Shown here: positions 1 to 9,531 of the stretch, piece after piece
Numbering within the stretch: the first letter of the stretch is position 1
Layout: each line of letters begins with the position of its first letter
NCBI GenBank assembly: GCA_963576735.1
Contig: OY755171.1
Coordinates: 20,372,182 to 20,436,181 of the forward strand
Source of the DNA: Bedellia somnulentella
Taxonomy: Eukaryota > Arthropoda > Insecta > Lepidoptera > Bedelliidae
Length of the DNA stretch: 64,000 nucleotides
Direction of reading: 5' to 3'
The notes under the pieces: generated by a model
What the model was told of the DNA's origin: nothing
Databases searched by the model: none
Seen by the model: only the letters and a program-made list of their open reading frames with translations
Made by a program: the position numbers and the translations under genes

Positions 1-699
1 CCAATCAGGCCCCAAGGCAGCAGATTTCAAATTTTTATTCAGAGAAACATTTGTGTCTTCTTCTGTGAAAACATGTCTCCGTGACAAGTTTGTTTTTTTC
101 TCAGTGTTATCACCTTTGAAGGTGTTCTGAAAGAACTCTGCTGCTCCGGGATCAATAAATGTTGATGAAATATAATCATCTCGTATTACCCAAAACTTTT
201 GGATTCCTTTAGTTGCATGAACTATTTCTGATGCTATACCACCATTTCCAACTATTACCATTCTCTTTCCATTTACAAGTTTTTCTTGAAATTGTTTGAC
301 TGACTCGGTATCTCTGATACCTAATATTCTGCTACATTTTGCAGAGTCTGCGATTAATCTGGGAACACCACCAGTGCAAATACAAAGAACTTTATAATTT
401 ATTAATACTCCTCCATCAGTTGTGATCGTTTTTTGGGTGCTATCAATGTGTCGAATAGAATCGTATACAATTTTTAACTTTGGATGAATAGTGTGTAATG
501 AATTCGCCTCAGTTTCCGTCACGTCGAATTTAACAACAGTTTTTGCGAAGAAACTAACATTGCTGACATTTTTTACTAGTGACGATGCAGTGATTAATAC
601 AAGTGGTTCTTCTGGGTGAAGTATAGCCAAAGTTTCTACACAAGTAACTCCGGATATTCCTCCTCCTGCCACAACGTAAGTGGCTTCGATTAGAGACAT
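1..699 (-). CDS. PYROXD1: PYROXD1-like pyridine nucleotide-disulfide oxidoreductase, N-terminal part
   Basis: An uninterrupted minus-strand frame of 233 codons runs from an ATG at 699-697 off the left edge of the window, so the protein is incomplete at its C-terminus. Residues 8-24 form a beta-strand plus glycine-rich loop (YVVAGGGISGVTC), the expected FAD-binding Rossmann start. Residues 105-114 carry LCICTGGVPR, typical of the second FAD-contact strand. Residues 147-158 (MVIVGNGGIASE) form the second, NAD(P)H-binding glycine-rich motif. This order matches class I pyridine nucleotide-disulfide oxidoreductases, and the wording fits PYROXD1, a nuclear/cytoplasmic flavoprotein that in animals protects the tRNA ligase complex from oxidation. 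The start was chosen because the FAD motif begins eight residues later, as is usual. No intron is seen within these 699 bases. The frame has no stops, so it is probably functional. The family assignment rests on motif recognition, not on an alignment. Confidence 0.85.
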   Translation of the reverse strand, partial: MSLIEATYVVAGGGISGVTCVETLAILHPEEPLVLITASSLVKNVSNVSFFAKTVVKFDVTETEANSLHTIHPKLKIVYDSIRHIDSTQKTITTDGGVLINYKVLCICTGGVPRLIADSAKCSRILGIRDTESVKQFQEKLVNGKRMVIVGNGGIASEIVHATKGIQKFWVIRDDYISSTFIDPGAAEFFQNTFKGDNTEKKTNLSRRHVFTEEDTNVSLNKNLKSAALGPDW

Positions 700-1002
700 G
701 ATTACATCTAATAAATAGTTTTGTTTATTCACATGTAGTAATTCTCTTTGGTATGTTCCACGTCTTAGAGCATATATATAGGTACTTGGTCTGAGTTACA
801 CGTTAAATAAAGAAAAAGATTGCAAGCAAAGTGAAAATTTAATCTAAACTTATTTTAAGGTTATGTTATTATTTTGGTTTTTGTTTTCTCTCTTCTTTCA
901 TTATTTGAAAGGCTACGGTGTAAATCATACAGCCTAGTCTTCGATATCGTCTTTCTTCAGTACAGTCTGTACATAAACGTATTAACATATATATTTGCTA
1001 AG
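700..1002 (-). promoter_or_regulatory. Upstream region of the PYROXD1-like gene
   Basis: This is the 5' flank of the minus-strand oxidoreductase gene. A TATATATA run at 773-780, read on the minus strand, lies 74 bases upstream of the ATG and could serve as a TATA-type promoter, giving a short 5' leader. The rest is AT-rich with no recognised motif. AT-rich runs are common throughout this window, so the promoter call is weak. Confidence 0.25.
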
Positions 1003-1186
1003 TAGTGTCGGCTTAGAATTAGAATAGCACAACCCCATTTCTTCCGGTGGTAGTACGTAAGAAGCGACTAACGATATTGGGGCTTTTTAAGGGATTTTTG
1101 GGCGATGCGGTTGACCTCGCCAACAACCTTTATTTTACCATCTTTTCCCCACGCAACTTCCAAAAGTGGCTGAGGAATTTTTAATT
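1003..1186 (+). repeat. SINE-A copy, 3'-truncated
   Basis: Copy of the dispersed ~250-bp family named SINE-A here. In sense orientation a full copy starts near GCCGTGTAGTGCCGGCTTAG, passes through a conserved GTAAGAGGCGACTAA block and a GGGCGATGCGGTTGG block, and ends in GCCGTGAGTATATGTATG repeats. This copy has the start and middle but stops after 'ggctgaggaatttttaattc', so the 3' end with its tail is missing. Confidence 0.75.
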
Positions 1187-1453
1187 CAATATGTTTGTGA
1201 AAAGACCTGTGTTTAATTTATGTTGTATTCCTAATGAAAACTAAAGTTGTGTGAAAATAATTTGCTGGGTAAATTATACTTTGTAATAGAGGTTTAAGGA
1301 TAGGAATTTAAGGATTGTTATTTACAAAATTATGTTCTTTACGAGTATTTGTTGTTTTACATTACTTTACTTGAAAATCAACTGATTGATTAGTATAACA
1401 TATATGTTTATTCAAGAAAAGCGTACAAGTTAATTCTATTGGTTTATATACAA
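1187..1453. other. Unassigned AT-rich spacer
   Basis: No coding potential or recognised repeat. Its right end (1445-1453, TATATACAA) is the candidate left target-site duplication of the following LINE. Confidence 0.5.
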
Positions 1454-3458
1454 CAAGTTGGTGGGATAAGAGTGTGAAAGAGGCAGTCGAAGAGCTAGTA
1501 AACGAATGGATGCGAGAGTAACAGATGATGTAGTGAAAAATAGTGAAGATGAATATAAGAGAGTTAAGAATGAGGTTAAGAAGAAAATAGAAAAGAAAAA
1601 GCGTGATCTGATAGAATGGTGTGAGAGGAAACTCTCTGATAATTTCCGGAATAACCAAAAGTTATTCTGGAAATATGTCCGGAAAGAAAAGGGAGTTTCC
1701 CAAAACACGAGAGTTAATGTAGTGAAACATGATCAGGGTGAATTGGCGACGGATGAAAGTAGCATGAAACGAGTATGGAAGAACTATTTTGAGGGACTCT
1801 TTGAAAAAGAGGATGCATCCGTTTCTTCGCCAATCGACAGTAATGTTGATTGGAACGATGCGATGGGTGCTTTTAGTGAAAGTGAGATCAGTATGGAAGA
1901 AATAATGAAAGCAATGAAGAGTATGAAAATAGGGAAGGCGGCAGGGTATGATAGGATAACTATCGAAATGCTGAGGGCTGGTAAAGGGTTGGTGGCTTCT
2001 TGGTTGTACTTCCTTTTCCAAAAGTGCTGGTCGAGTGGCAAAGTACCACAAGACTGGTGCAAGGCGGTGATTGTGCCCCTGTATAAAGGAAAAGGGTCAC
2101 GCCGGGAGGCTAAAAACTACCGCGGCATTAGCCTACTTAGCATTGTCGGTAAATTGTATGCAAAGGTATTGATTGAAAGAGTGATGAGAAAATATGGGAT
2201 GTGCAAGCAGGATTTAGGAAAGGAATGGGATGTATGGATCAAATCTTCTCTCTAAGGAGCATCACCGAAAAGTTCTTAGCTAAGAACCAAAAGGTGTATT
2301 GCTCCTTCATTGATTTAGAGAAGGCGTATGATAGGGTGGTAAGAAAGTGTTTATGGGAGGTGTTATCCAAGTTCGGTTTGGGGAGTCAACTTATACGTTC
2401 ATTGGTATCACTCTATGAGGATTCTAGTGCATGTGTAAGAGTAAACGGGGAAAACACTGACTGGTTCGGAATCTCTAGGGGTGTCCGACAGGGATGTGTA
2501 GCTTCTCCTTCTCTCTTCAATTTGTTCATGGATGACTGTTTGACAGAGTTGCGTGAAAGTGATTATGGACTAAGAATGGGTGGATTCATCATTAAATGCC
2601 TCTTGTATGCTGACGATCAAGTGCTACTTGCATCATCGGCAGAAGAGTTGCAAGAGATGATGAATATTGCATGTAAGTCTTTTGTAAGAAAGGGAATGAG
2701 GGTGAATGTGGATAAGACCAAAACGATGGTTTTTGAGAGACAGGAAGATGTGACAGAATGCGTGATTGCGATTGATGGTAAGGATGTGGAACAGGTGAAG
2801 GAGTTTGTATATCTGGGAAGTTTGTTTACAAGGGATGGAAAATGTGATGAAGATATTGAGAGAAGAGTGAAAAAGGGTAATGCGATTAATGGAGCATTGG
2901 ATAGCCTAATGTCTAGTCAATCGGTGTCCGAAAGGGCCCGAATGGCTGTGCATGATGCCGTTCTTGTTCCTACGCTTATGTATGGCAGTGAATGTTGGGT
3001 GTGGCAGAAGAAGCATGAAAACAGAGTGAATGCAGTTGAAATGAGGTCCCTCAGAAAAGTTTGTAATGTTAGGTTATGTGATCGTGTGAGGAACGATGTG
3101 ATTCGTGAAAGGTGTGGTGTAAAGATGATATTGTAAGTAAGATAGAAAAAGGAATGTTGAGATGGTTTGGGCACATCGAGAGGATGGATGATAGGAAATT
3201 GGTAAAAGGTATCTATAGAGCTAATGTGGAAGGTAATGTTAGTAGAGGACGGCCACGAAAGACACACTTGGACCAAATTGAAAGTGTGCTCAAAAAGGCA
3301 GGCGTCCGAAGTATGAAGAATAAAAGAGCATGTATGAAAAGATTGATGGATGTAGACGAAGCAAGAGAGGTTTGCCAGGATCGTAGGAAGTGGCGATCGA
3401 TAGTCTCTGCCTACCCCAATGGGAATCAACGGCGTGAGTATATGTATGTATGTATATG
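1454..3458 (+). mobile_element. RTE-clade LINE, 5'-truncated
   Basis: A plus-strand non-LTR retrotransposon fragment that has lost its apurinic-type endonuclease and begins in the linker before the reverse transcriptase (WWDKSVKEAVEE at 1459-1494). It ends with a (TATG)n tail near 3436-3458. The 9-mer TATATACAA occurs just left (1445-1453) and just right (3459-3467) and is a plausible target-site duplication, although AT-rich 9-mers can recur by chance. A 3'-end relative lies at about 35134-35212 in reverse orientation. Confidence 0.8.
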
Positions 3459-3480
3459 TATATACAAAAACTGTGCTTAA
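1459..3480 (+). pseudogene. RTE LINE ORF2 (reverse transcriptase), frameshifted
   Basis: The coding region is spread over three reading frames: 1506-2255, about 2201-3136, and about 3112-3480. Before 1506 the linker is in yet another frame, so there are at least three frameshifts (near 1500, 2205-2225 and 3110-3130). Visible reverse-transcriptase motifs in order are NYRGISLLSIVGKLYA (palm entry), SFIDLEKAYDRV with the first catalytic Asp, GVRQGCVASPSLFN, and LLYADDQVLL with the catalytic YADD box. The C-terminal LRWFGHIERM stretch, near 3157-3186, is a hallmark of RTE-type ORF2 proteins. The endonuclease domain is absent. The element cannot make a functional protein but is fairly well preserved at amino-acid level, which suggests moderate age. 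Clade assignment is by motif. Confidence 0.85.
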
Positions 3481-3896
3481 CTTTACAGTGCAAAGTTAAA
3501 GATAATTGCGGCCGAACTAGACGATAGTCTGTGTTTCAGCATAGAATTCACGTTATATAGTTCTTACCAAAGTTTTGTAGTTCTAATATTAATGGCTTTA
3601 AAAGACAATATTATTATTAAAAGCTTTTTAAAAGCTTTTATTTAACTTACAATGTATGTATTTTGTGTGTTCGGGTGAAATCTTTGAACTCAATTTTGAA
3701 GTAGATATATTCAACCGTTTGTGCTGAAATTTTGTGGACGCATTTTGTTAGGATGACAATATATGATAAGATATGTGACGTCATTCTAAATTCAATATGG
3801 CGGATCATACAAGATGTCAGAACAGTTATATTTAATCCACTTATACAATATGGGTATCTAATGAAAGGGCTTGTTAAGAGTGACTAGAAAAATAAT
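3459..3896. repeat. Dispersed repeat related to 7030-7336
   Basis: Nothing coding. The stretch at about 3775-3893, containing 'ttcaatatggcgga' and 'caatatgggtatc', matches 7224-7330, so both belong to one repeat family. Each copy is followed directly by a fold-back sequence. A short AAGCTTTTATTTAA-type motif at 3628-3645 recurs inside the fold-back at 7337-7685. Confidence 0.5.
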
Positions 3897-4569
3897 ATCC
3901 CACCAAAAACATTAAATGTAAAAAAATGCCAAGTCTCTCGATGCAGTCTTTCCATCGTAAAAAGTTTTGAGATCTCATAGAAGCCAAGTCCTATTCAAAA
4001 TATTTCGTAGTTATAAATCAACATTTAGTAATTGTATCAATAGTTTTCTTTATATTATAATTATAGTGACTTGGCAATGAGCACAAGAAGAATAAAATAA
4101 AACGGCATATTTGGAAGAGTTGAAAGTTACATATCACAAAATTAATTTTCTTTTGGTTTATCCGTGTCGTCCCAACCGAATTTCGGCAACGGCAGTCAGT
4201 CTTAGTGCACTCTCGATTCATTTACTTTCATAAAGCGATGGCCCGTAAGGTATTCTTAATTATTGTATTGGAGCATGTAGTCGGTAGTGACCATCATGAT
4301 TCACACATAACAAATAATCTGATCACTGGTCTCGTCAGTAACATTTGCATATAGTTCCAGGCAGCAAGCAGCTTTTAATTTTTGCTCATTGCCAAGTCAC
4401 TATAATTATAATATAAAGAAAACTATTGATACAATTACTAAATGTTGATTTATAACTACGAAATATTTTGAATAGGACTTGGCTTCTATGAGATCTCAAA
4501 ACTTTTTACGATGGAAAGACTGCATCGAGAGACTTGGCATTTTTTCACATTTAATGTTTTTGGTGGGAT
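3897..4569. mobile_element. Long fold-back element (~190-bp inverted repeats)
   Basis: The left arm (3897 to about 4085) is the near-perfect reverse complement of the right arm (about 4384-4569). Both arms start with ATCCCACCAAAAACATTAAA. About 300 bp of unique sequence separates them and holds no convincing gene. This is the architecture of a non-autonomous, MITE-like or fold-back DNA element. No clear target-site duplication was found, so the superfamily is open. Confidence 0.8.
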
Positions 4570-4574
4570 CTCAT

Positions 4575-4880
4575 TTATTTTTTGTAAGTGTATTTCTTTC
4601 TTTTACTTTTAGGTGACCTCACAATTTCTTGAACGTCAGCTACTGCTTTGCTTAGAACCCATTCTCCATCTCTATCTCTTTTGTTTCTTCTCTGAGGCTT
4701 CGTTACTTCTAAGGTAGACAAGTCTGGGCGATATATACTTCGGAGTCGATTATATTCAGCTATTGCTGTCTCCTGAGCTTTGATACTACTAAAATTCACA
4801 TTTATTAAATGTAATCCACCCAAACTAGTCACTCTTGAAAGGGCCACGTATGCTTGTTTGACGACTGAAAACTCCCATAC
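4575..4880 (-). pseudogene. Helitron Pif1-type helicase, C-terminal scrap
   Basis: The minus-strand reading contains KQAYVALSRVTSLGGLHLIN, matching the last conserved helicase motif of Pif1-family enzymes and specifically the C-terminal end of Helitron Rep/helicase proteins. It is followed by a basic tail (KSKRKKYTYKK) and a stop at 4575. Only about 100 residues remain; the Rep nickase and the other helicase motifs are absent. The 36 residues upstream in the same frame look unrelated. No Helitron 3' hairpin with CTRR terminus was recognised beside it. It sits directly against the fold-back element on its left. Confidence 0.7.
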
Positions 4881-5074
4881 ATGCTGTATGACAACGAATG
4901 AAATAAACACGACCCATCTCCAGGAATAGAGATGACTCTGTGTGGACAAAGGTAGCCGTGTGTAGGCCCGGCTCGGTGGATTCAAATGATTCGAATCCCT
5001 GCGTGAGCCTGATTGGCCTAACCGGCCCCACTCTTTCTTATCAGGTGCAGGTTCGCTTAACCGGGCCGCTCCGC
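4881..5074. other. Unassigned, GC-richer stretch
   Basis: Contains 'cccggctcggtgg' and 'ccggcccc' words that partly recur, inverted, at 5866-6010. It may be the edge of a decayed inverted-repeat element, but the arms could not be aligned convincingly. Confidence 0.3.
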
Positions 5075-5668
5075 ACCGGCTCGGTTTTATTGTTTTCGAA
5101 CAACAGGCTCAGGCATCAGGTTCAGGATCGGTTCGATTATTACCGTTACATTTGCTTTGCTTGCTGAATGTGAGAGCGAGACAAGAATGTAATACAATTT
5201 GAACTCGGGAGACAGAGACGAAAAGAGAGTTGTCCTTTTTTGTTCTTTGTTTGCCAAATTCGTTTAATAGATTTATCAATCTTTTCATAAATAATGGTGT
5301 TTATAGTGATATTATAAATATGATAGTGTTTTATGTTGTGTCACTTTCTGATTTGCATTATTTATGTGTAGACCGGCTCGGTTTTATTGTTTTCGAACAA
5401 CAGGCTCAGGCATCAGGTTCAGGATCGGTTCGATTATTACCGTTACATTTGCTTTGCTTGCTGAATGTGAGAGCGAGACAAGAATGTAATACAATTTGAA
5501 CTCGGGAGACAGAGACGAAAAGAGAGTTGTCCTTTTTTGTTCTTTGTTTGCCAAATTCGTTTAATAGATTTATCAATCTTTTCATAAATAATGGTGTTTA
5601 TAGTGATATTATAAATATGATAGTGTTTTATGTTGTGTCACTTTCTGATTTGCATTATTTATGTGTAG
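5075..5668. repeat. Exact 297-bp tandem duplication
   Basis: Unit 1 is 5075-5371 and unit 2 is 5372-5668. Both begin ACCGGCTCGGTTTTATTG and end TTATTTATGTGTAG. By eye the two units are identical, pointing to a very recent duplication or an assembly artefact. Short frames inside are not conserved proteins. Confidence 0.9.
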
Positions 5669-6285
5669 ATATTGTTATAAGATGTTGTTAAGATGTTTCT
5701 AAATATTATTATTTTTTTTACATATGGATATTTGTATGTTAGCGAACCTAGCCTGTACACAAACAGAATCATTATACATATGAGTTAATTGATTTTTACA
5801 TGTATGTCAACAGCAATCGTTACGTTCCGCGAAGTAAGCGTGGTATTTTTTGGTTGTTTGATACAGTTCCGAATTTCTTAACCGAGCCGGATTCGATAAG
5901 CGGTCCGGCCCGGTTAAGAGGATTCAGTACCGGAACTGAGCCTGAACCTGGTGATTCGAATCCCCTCGCGGAGCTGGATCTACCCAAGCCTAGACAAAGG
6001 TCGCCATTTATGTACAATATTTCACGTTCCATTACACTATTTACAATTACTTCTATAACAATAAGGCTTAAACTTATATATATATATATATATGCAAACT
6101 AAACAGAACTAAACTTACTAACAAATAACTAACTAAATAAATATATATCTACTAACTTACAAACTATAACTAAACTAAATAAGACGTAAAGTTCTCCGAA
6201 TATCAATTATCACTACAATATTTTTTAGTTTCGAAATAGGTTATCATAGACAGATGAAAATTATCGAATTATTTTGAAGTACTAC
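5669..6285. other. Unassigned region
   Basis: AT-rich, with a GC-rich island at 5866-6010 containing several ccgg/gagcc words in inverted orientation to 4945-5085. A short (TA)n run lies near 6076-6093. No gene recognised. Confidence 0.4.
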
Positions 6286-6553
6286 TAAGGGCCGGCGCTC
6301 ACTGCCAGCATGGCATGGCAAAGGATTTCGGTACAGATACAGCATTTTTAGTCTTATTGCCATGCATATAGAATTCATTTTGACACAACGATGCCGAGGG
6401 AGGCTGCGGTAGGACAGAACGTCGGCATCGTTGTGTCAAAATGAAGTAAAATGAATTCTATACTCATGGTAATAAGATTAAAAATGCTATATCTGTACCG
6501 AAATCCTTTGCCATGCCATGCCACGCCATGCCGGCAGTCAGCGCTGGCCCTTA
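6286..6553. mobile_element. Inverted-repeat MITE, candidate TA target site
   Basis: Starts TAAGGGCCGGCGCTCACTGCC and ends with its near reverse complement GGCAGTCAGCGCTGGCCCTTA; the complementarity runs almost to the centre. If TA is the duplicated target, the element is 6288-6551 and begins AGGGCC, which would suit a Tc1/mariner-type MITE. The centre (6407-6421) holds a 15-mer that is also found in the hairpins of the element at 33258-34513. Confidence 0.75.
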
Positions 6554-7336
6554 CACTGCGCTTTGTAACGAAATCATAGCGCGATTCAGACAGGTACAAC
6601 GCTATCTATCGAGCGCGCATACAATATTTATCGCAATACAATGGAGTTTTAGCTTTATTAATTTAATGAACTTTATGTATTAATTTGTATTAATGATAGT
6701 CTATGTATTACATTTATATTATTCTTTTCTATTCTATGTATGTATTCATCCAATTGAATAGGTACTTGGACAACAAACAAAGTTAACAATGCAGTCAAAA
6801 TCCATACATAATGTTCTTGCCAAACCGCAAATATAAAATTGTTTTCTAAGGCATATAATTTTTTAATGTTTTTATAATTTTTCCTTTATATGTGGCTAAT
6901 GACCTATCTTGGTGCAAAATTTGAAGTTTCTAAGTCTGCTAGAAGTACCTTAGATTTTTGATGATCTGTCAGTGAGTCAGTGAGTGACAAAATGGTGTAA
7001 CTTTGATCGACCGTAACTCCTAAACTATTTATTCATTTGGCGTGTAATTTCGAACTTAAGCTTGTTCTCATGCCTACTATTATTCACCGAAAACCTAAAC
7101 TCCTAGCTTTGTCCACGTCGAAGATAAAGGGGGGGCGAAACAGCCGCGAACCGCTTCGAGAAAAGATGGTACGGCCGTGCCCGTTTTGCTCGAGACTTGG
7201 CAGGGGCACTGCCGTGCCCCCAGATGACGTCCTTCTGAATCCAATATGGCGGACCATGCAGGATGGCGGAATAGTTACCTTTAGTCTACTTCTACAATAT
7301 GGGTATCAAATGAGAGGGCATTTTGAGAGTAATATT
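6554..7336. repeat. Mostly unassigned; repeat from about 6890
   Basis: 6554-6890 is AT-rich with nothing recognised. From about 6890 the text ('gtcagtgagtcagtgagtgaca', 'tgtccacgtcgaagataaag', 'ccaatatggcgga') belongs to a dispersed family shared in part with 3775-3893. Its class is not known to me. Confidence 0.45.
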
Positions 7337-7685
7337 AACTTGAAAAAATTTTAAGTAAAAAAACTTTTTAAGAAAAAGCTTTTATTTAAACGCTCTAAAA
7401 AGAAGAAAATAAAATATTCCTTTTGAATTATACTAACTACTCCTCATTATACACAATTTATATATAATAATAAAAGCTTGTCGCGAGGTTTACATCCCTA
7501 TCAACATTCCTTTATATCATAATAATTTGTGGTAAATCGAGCGACAAGCTTTTATTATTATATATAAATTGTGTATAATGAGGAGTTGTTAGTATAATCC
7601 AAAAGGAATATTTTATTTTCTTCTTTTTAGAGCGTTTAAATAAAAGCTTTTTCTTAAAAAGTTTTTTTACTTAAAATTTTTTATT
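7337..7685. mobile_element. Fold-back element (~140-bp inverted repeats)
   Basis: Left arm about 7337-7478, right arm about 7545-7685, almost perfectly complementary and separated by about 66 bp. Arms carry AAGCTTTTATTTAAACGCTC and a long AT-rich stretch. No coding capacity and no clear TSD. Confidence 0.8.
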
Positions 7686-7948
7686 TACAAATTTTATACT
7701 ACTAAAATATATTCAAATATAGTTAGAGCATGCAAATTTTAATTCATCATTACCTTCCTACCTACTTTCATTAACTTAACTTTGTTATTGCGATTGCCAA
7801 ACATTACAATTTAAATGTATAGTTGTATGTATTTAACATTACATTAACATAATGTATGCTTACTGGATAAGCAAGTTGCTGATCAATTGATAAAATCATA
7901 TTTTAGTATTCAAAATATTAAGTTTTCATTAGTAAATAGTGTAACGTA
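7686..7948. other. AT-rich spacer
   Basis: No gene, hairpin or recognised repeat seen. Confidence 0.4.
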
Positions 7949-8362
7949 CCGTAAAGTCGGGTTACTTTAGCTACTTTTTTCTAACAATTTTATAAAAATT
8001 ACTACTGTAGAGTCGGGGTAAGAGTTTATACCAGTTTATTGGTTTTAAATGGTTGGTAACCAGAACAAATGAAATAATAAAGTAAAACTTACCTAAAACT
8101 TACTGTTTCACAAGAAAGTTTGCAGACGTAAATCGTCCAAGTGTTCATGGCAGGTAAGTTTGAATTCAAACTGACAGTGAAAACTCATGTCAGAACAGTG
8201 CAACCAATAAAAAACGAGTGCTAATACCGCCATCTAACATTTACAAATTCAACTAGATAGTTTGCCACCATAGTAACGATGAGGTGGGAAGTTTAATTGT
8301 TTTTCCGGTTTGAGCCATAGTTACCCGCTAGAGCTAAAGTAACCCGCTCTTACGGTAACTTT
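7949..8362. mobile_element. Inverted-repeat MITE with candidate TA target site
   Basis: Left end TACCGTAAAGTCGGGTTACT and right end, read in reverse complement, TACCGTAAGAGCGGGTTACT give about 25-bp terminal inverted repeats. TA at both ends could be the duplicated target, which would suit a Tc1/mariner-type MITE. The interior has no gene. Confidence 0.65.
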
Positions 8363-8674
8363 ATTTAGCTTGTAACATGTTTGTTGTTTAATGTTATAGT
8401 AACTTACAGAAGATTATATTGTAATAAAATGAAAGGGTCTTAAGATTCCTTTGGTGGTCGGTATGTTAAAGCAAATACCTATACATACATATACATTTAT
8501 ATCTATGACTAAATTGAGATATAAAACATTTTGTAACCATAACCAGTTTCCAATACAACTTCGAATTGAGCATACGCATTTTATTTCGCTAGTCACATCT
8601 TAAACCTCAGATAAACTCAACCTTATTACTACATTAACACCAACGTAAAAAAATAATGAATGTAATTGTGATTT
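8363..8674. other. Unassigned spacer
   Basis: AT-rich; nothing recognised. Confidence 0.4.
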
Positions 8675-8860
8675 AGGGCCAGTTTCACCACTCATAGATA
8701 AACTCTCTGATAGCCTAGTCGGCACTTATCTGCCGGATAAATAACAAGTTTCGGTTTCACAGGTCTTAGGGCCAGTTTCACCACTCATAGATAAACTCTC
8801 TGATAGCCTAGTCGGCACTTATCTGCCGGATAAATAACAAGTTTCGGTTTCACAGGTCTT
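8675..8860. repeat. 93-bp tandem duplication of the Harbinger terminus
   Basis: Two consecutive copies of the terminal 93 bp, each starting AGGGCCAGTTTCACC and ending GTTTCACAGGTCTT. The second copy continues into the element; the first is an extra end. Confidence 0.9.
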
Positions 8861-8996
8861 AGATAGTGATATCTTGTAGATAAACTCCGTGGTATCTTAT
8901 CAGTCACATCAAGTGACTGTTAAATTCTTATCCGGCAGATAAGAAACTTTCTTCACATTTATTTTATAATTTCCCGCCTTTTGTCTACGGTAAATT

Positions 8997-9257
8997 ATGA
9001 AACTGCTTTACCATTGTTCAAATTGTAATAAGAAGTGCTCTAACATGGACCTTTTTGAATTTTTAGAAGACGACATTGACGAGTATTATGAACATATTAT
9101 GCGTCCTCGAAGGCCCCGTGTAATTTGTCCTCGCCCAAATTATTTTGAAATTCTTGATGAGACAGACTTTAGGACACGATTTCGACTCAGTAAAAGTGCT
9201 GTTATTAATATTCTCACGTTAGTAGAAAGTGAAATAAAAACTAATACGGACTATTAA
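8997..9257 (+). pseudogene. Harbinger transposase-like N-terminal fragment
   Basis: An 86-residue reading frame with an acidic N-terminus (FEFLEDDIDEYYEHI) followed by RPNYFEILDETDFRTRFRLS, the characteristic region preceding the nuclease domain in HARBI1-type proteins. None of the DDE catalytic residues is present: the frame stops at 9257, 13 bp before the SINE-A insertion. An intact transposase would be about 350-400 residues. No continuation was recognised to the right of the SINE, so the remainder has been deleted or has decayed beyond recognition. Confidence 0.65.
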
Positions 9258-9270
9258 GTATTAAATTTTA

Positions 9271-9521
9271 CATACATACATACATATACTTACGGCTATA
9301 GTTCCCTAGAAGGGGTAGCCAGAGCTAAGGAATTATAAATTCCTTAGCCACTTTTGGAAGTTGAATGGGGAAAAGATGGTAAAAATAAAGGATTTTGGTG
9401 ATGGGTCTCCAACCGCATCGCCCAAAAATCCAATAAAAAGGCCCAATATCCTTAGTCGTATCTTACGACACCCGTGGGTAGAAAGGGGTAGCGACATTCT
9501 AAGCCGGCACTACACGGCAAC
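9271..9521 (-). repeat. SINE-A copy, full length with 10-bp TSD
   Basis: A 251-bp copy in minus orientation bounded by TTAAATTTTA at 9261-9270 and 9522-9531. The TSD and the (TATG)n tail at the left, sense 3', end show it moved by target-primed reverse transcription. This copy defines the family boundaries. Confidence 0.9.
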
Positions 9522-9531
9522 TTAAATTTTA

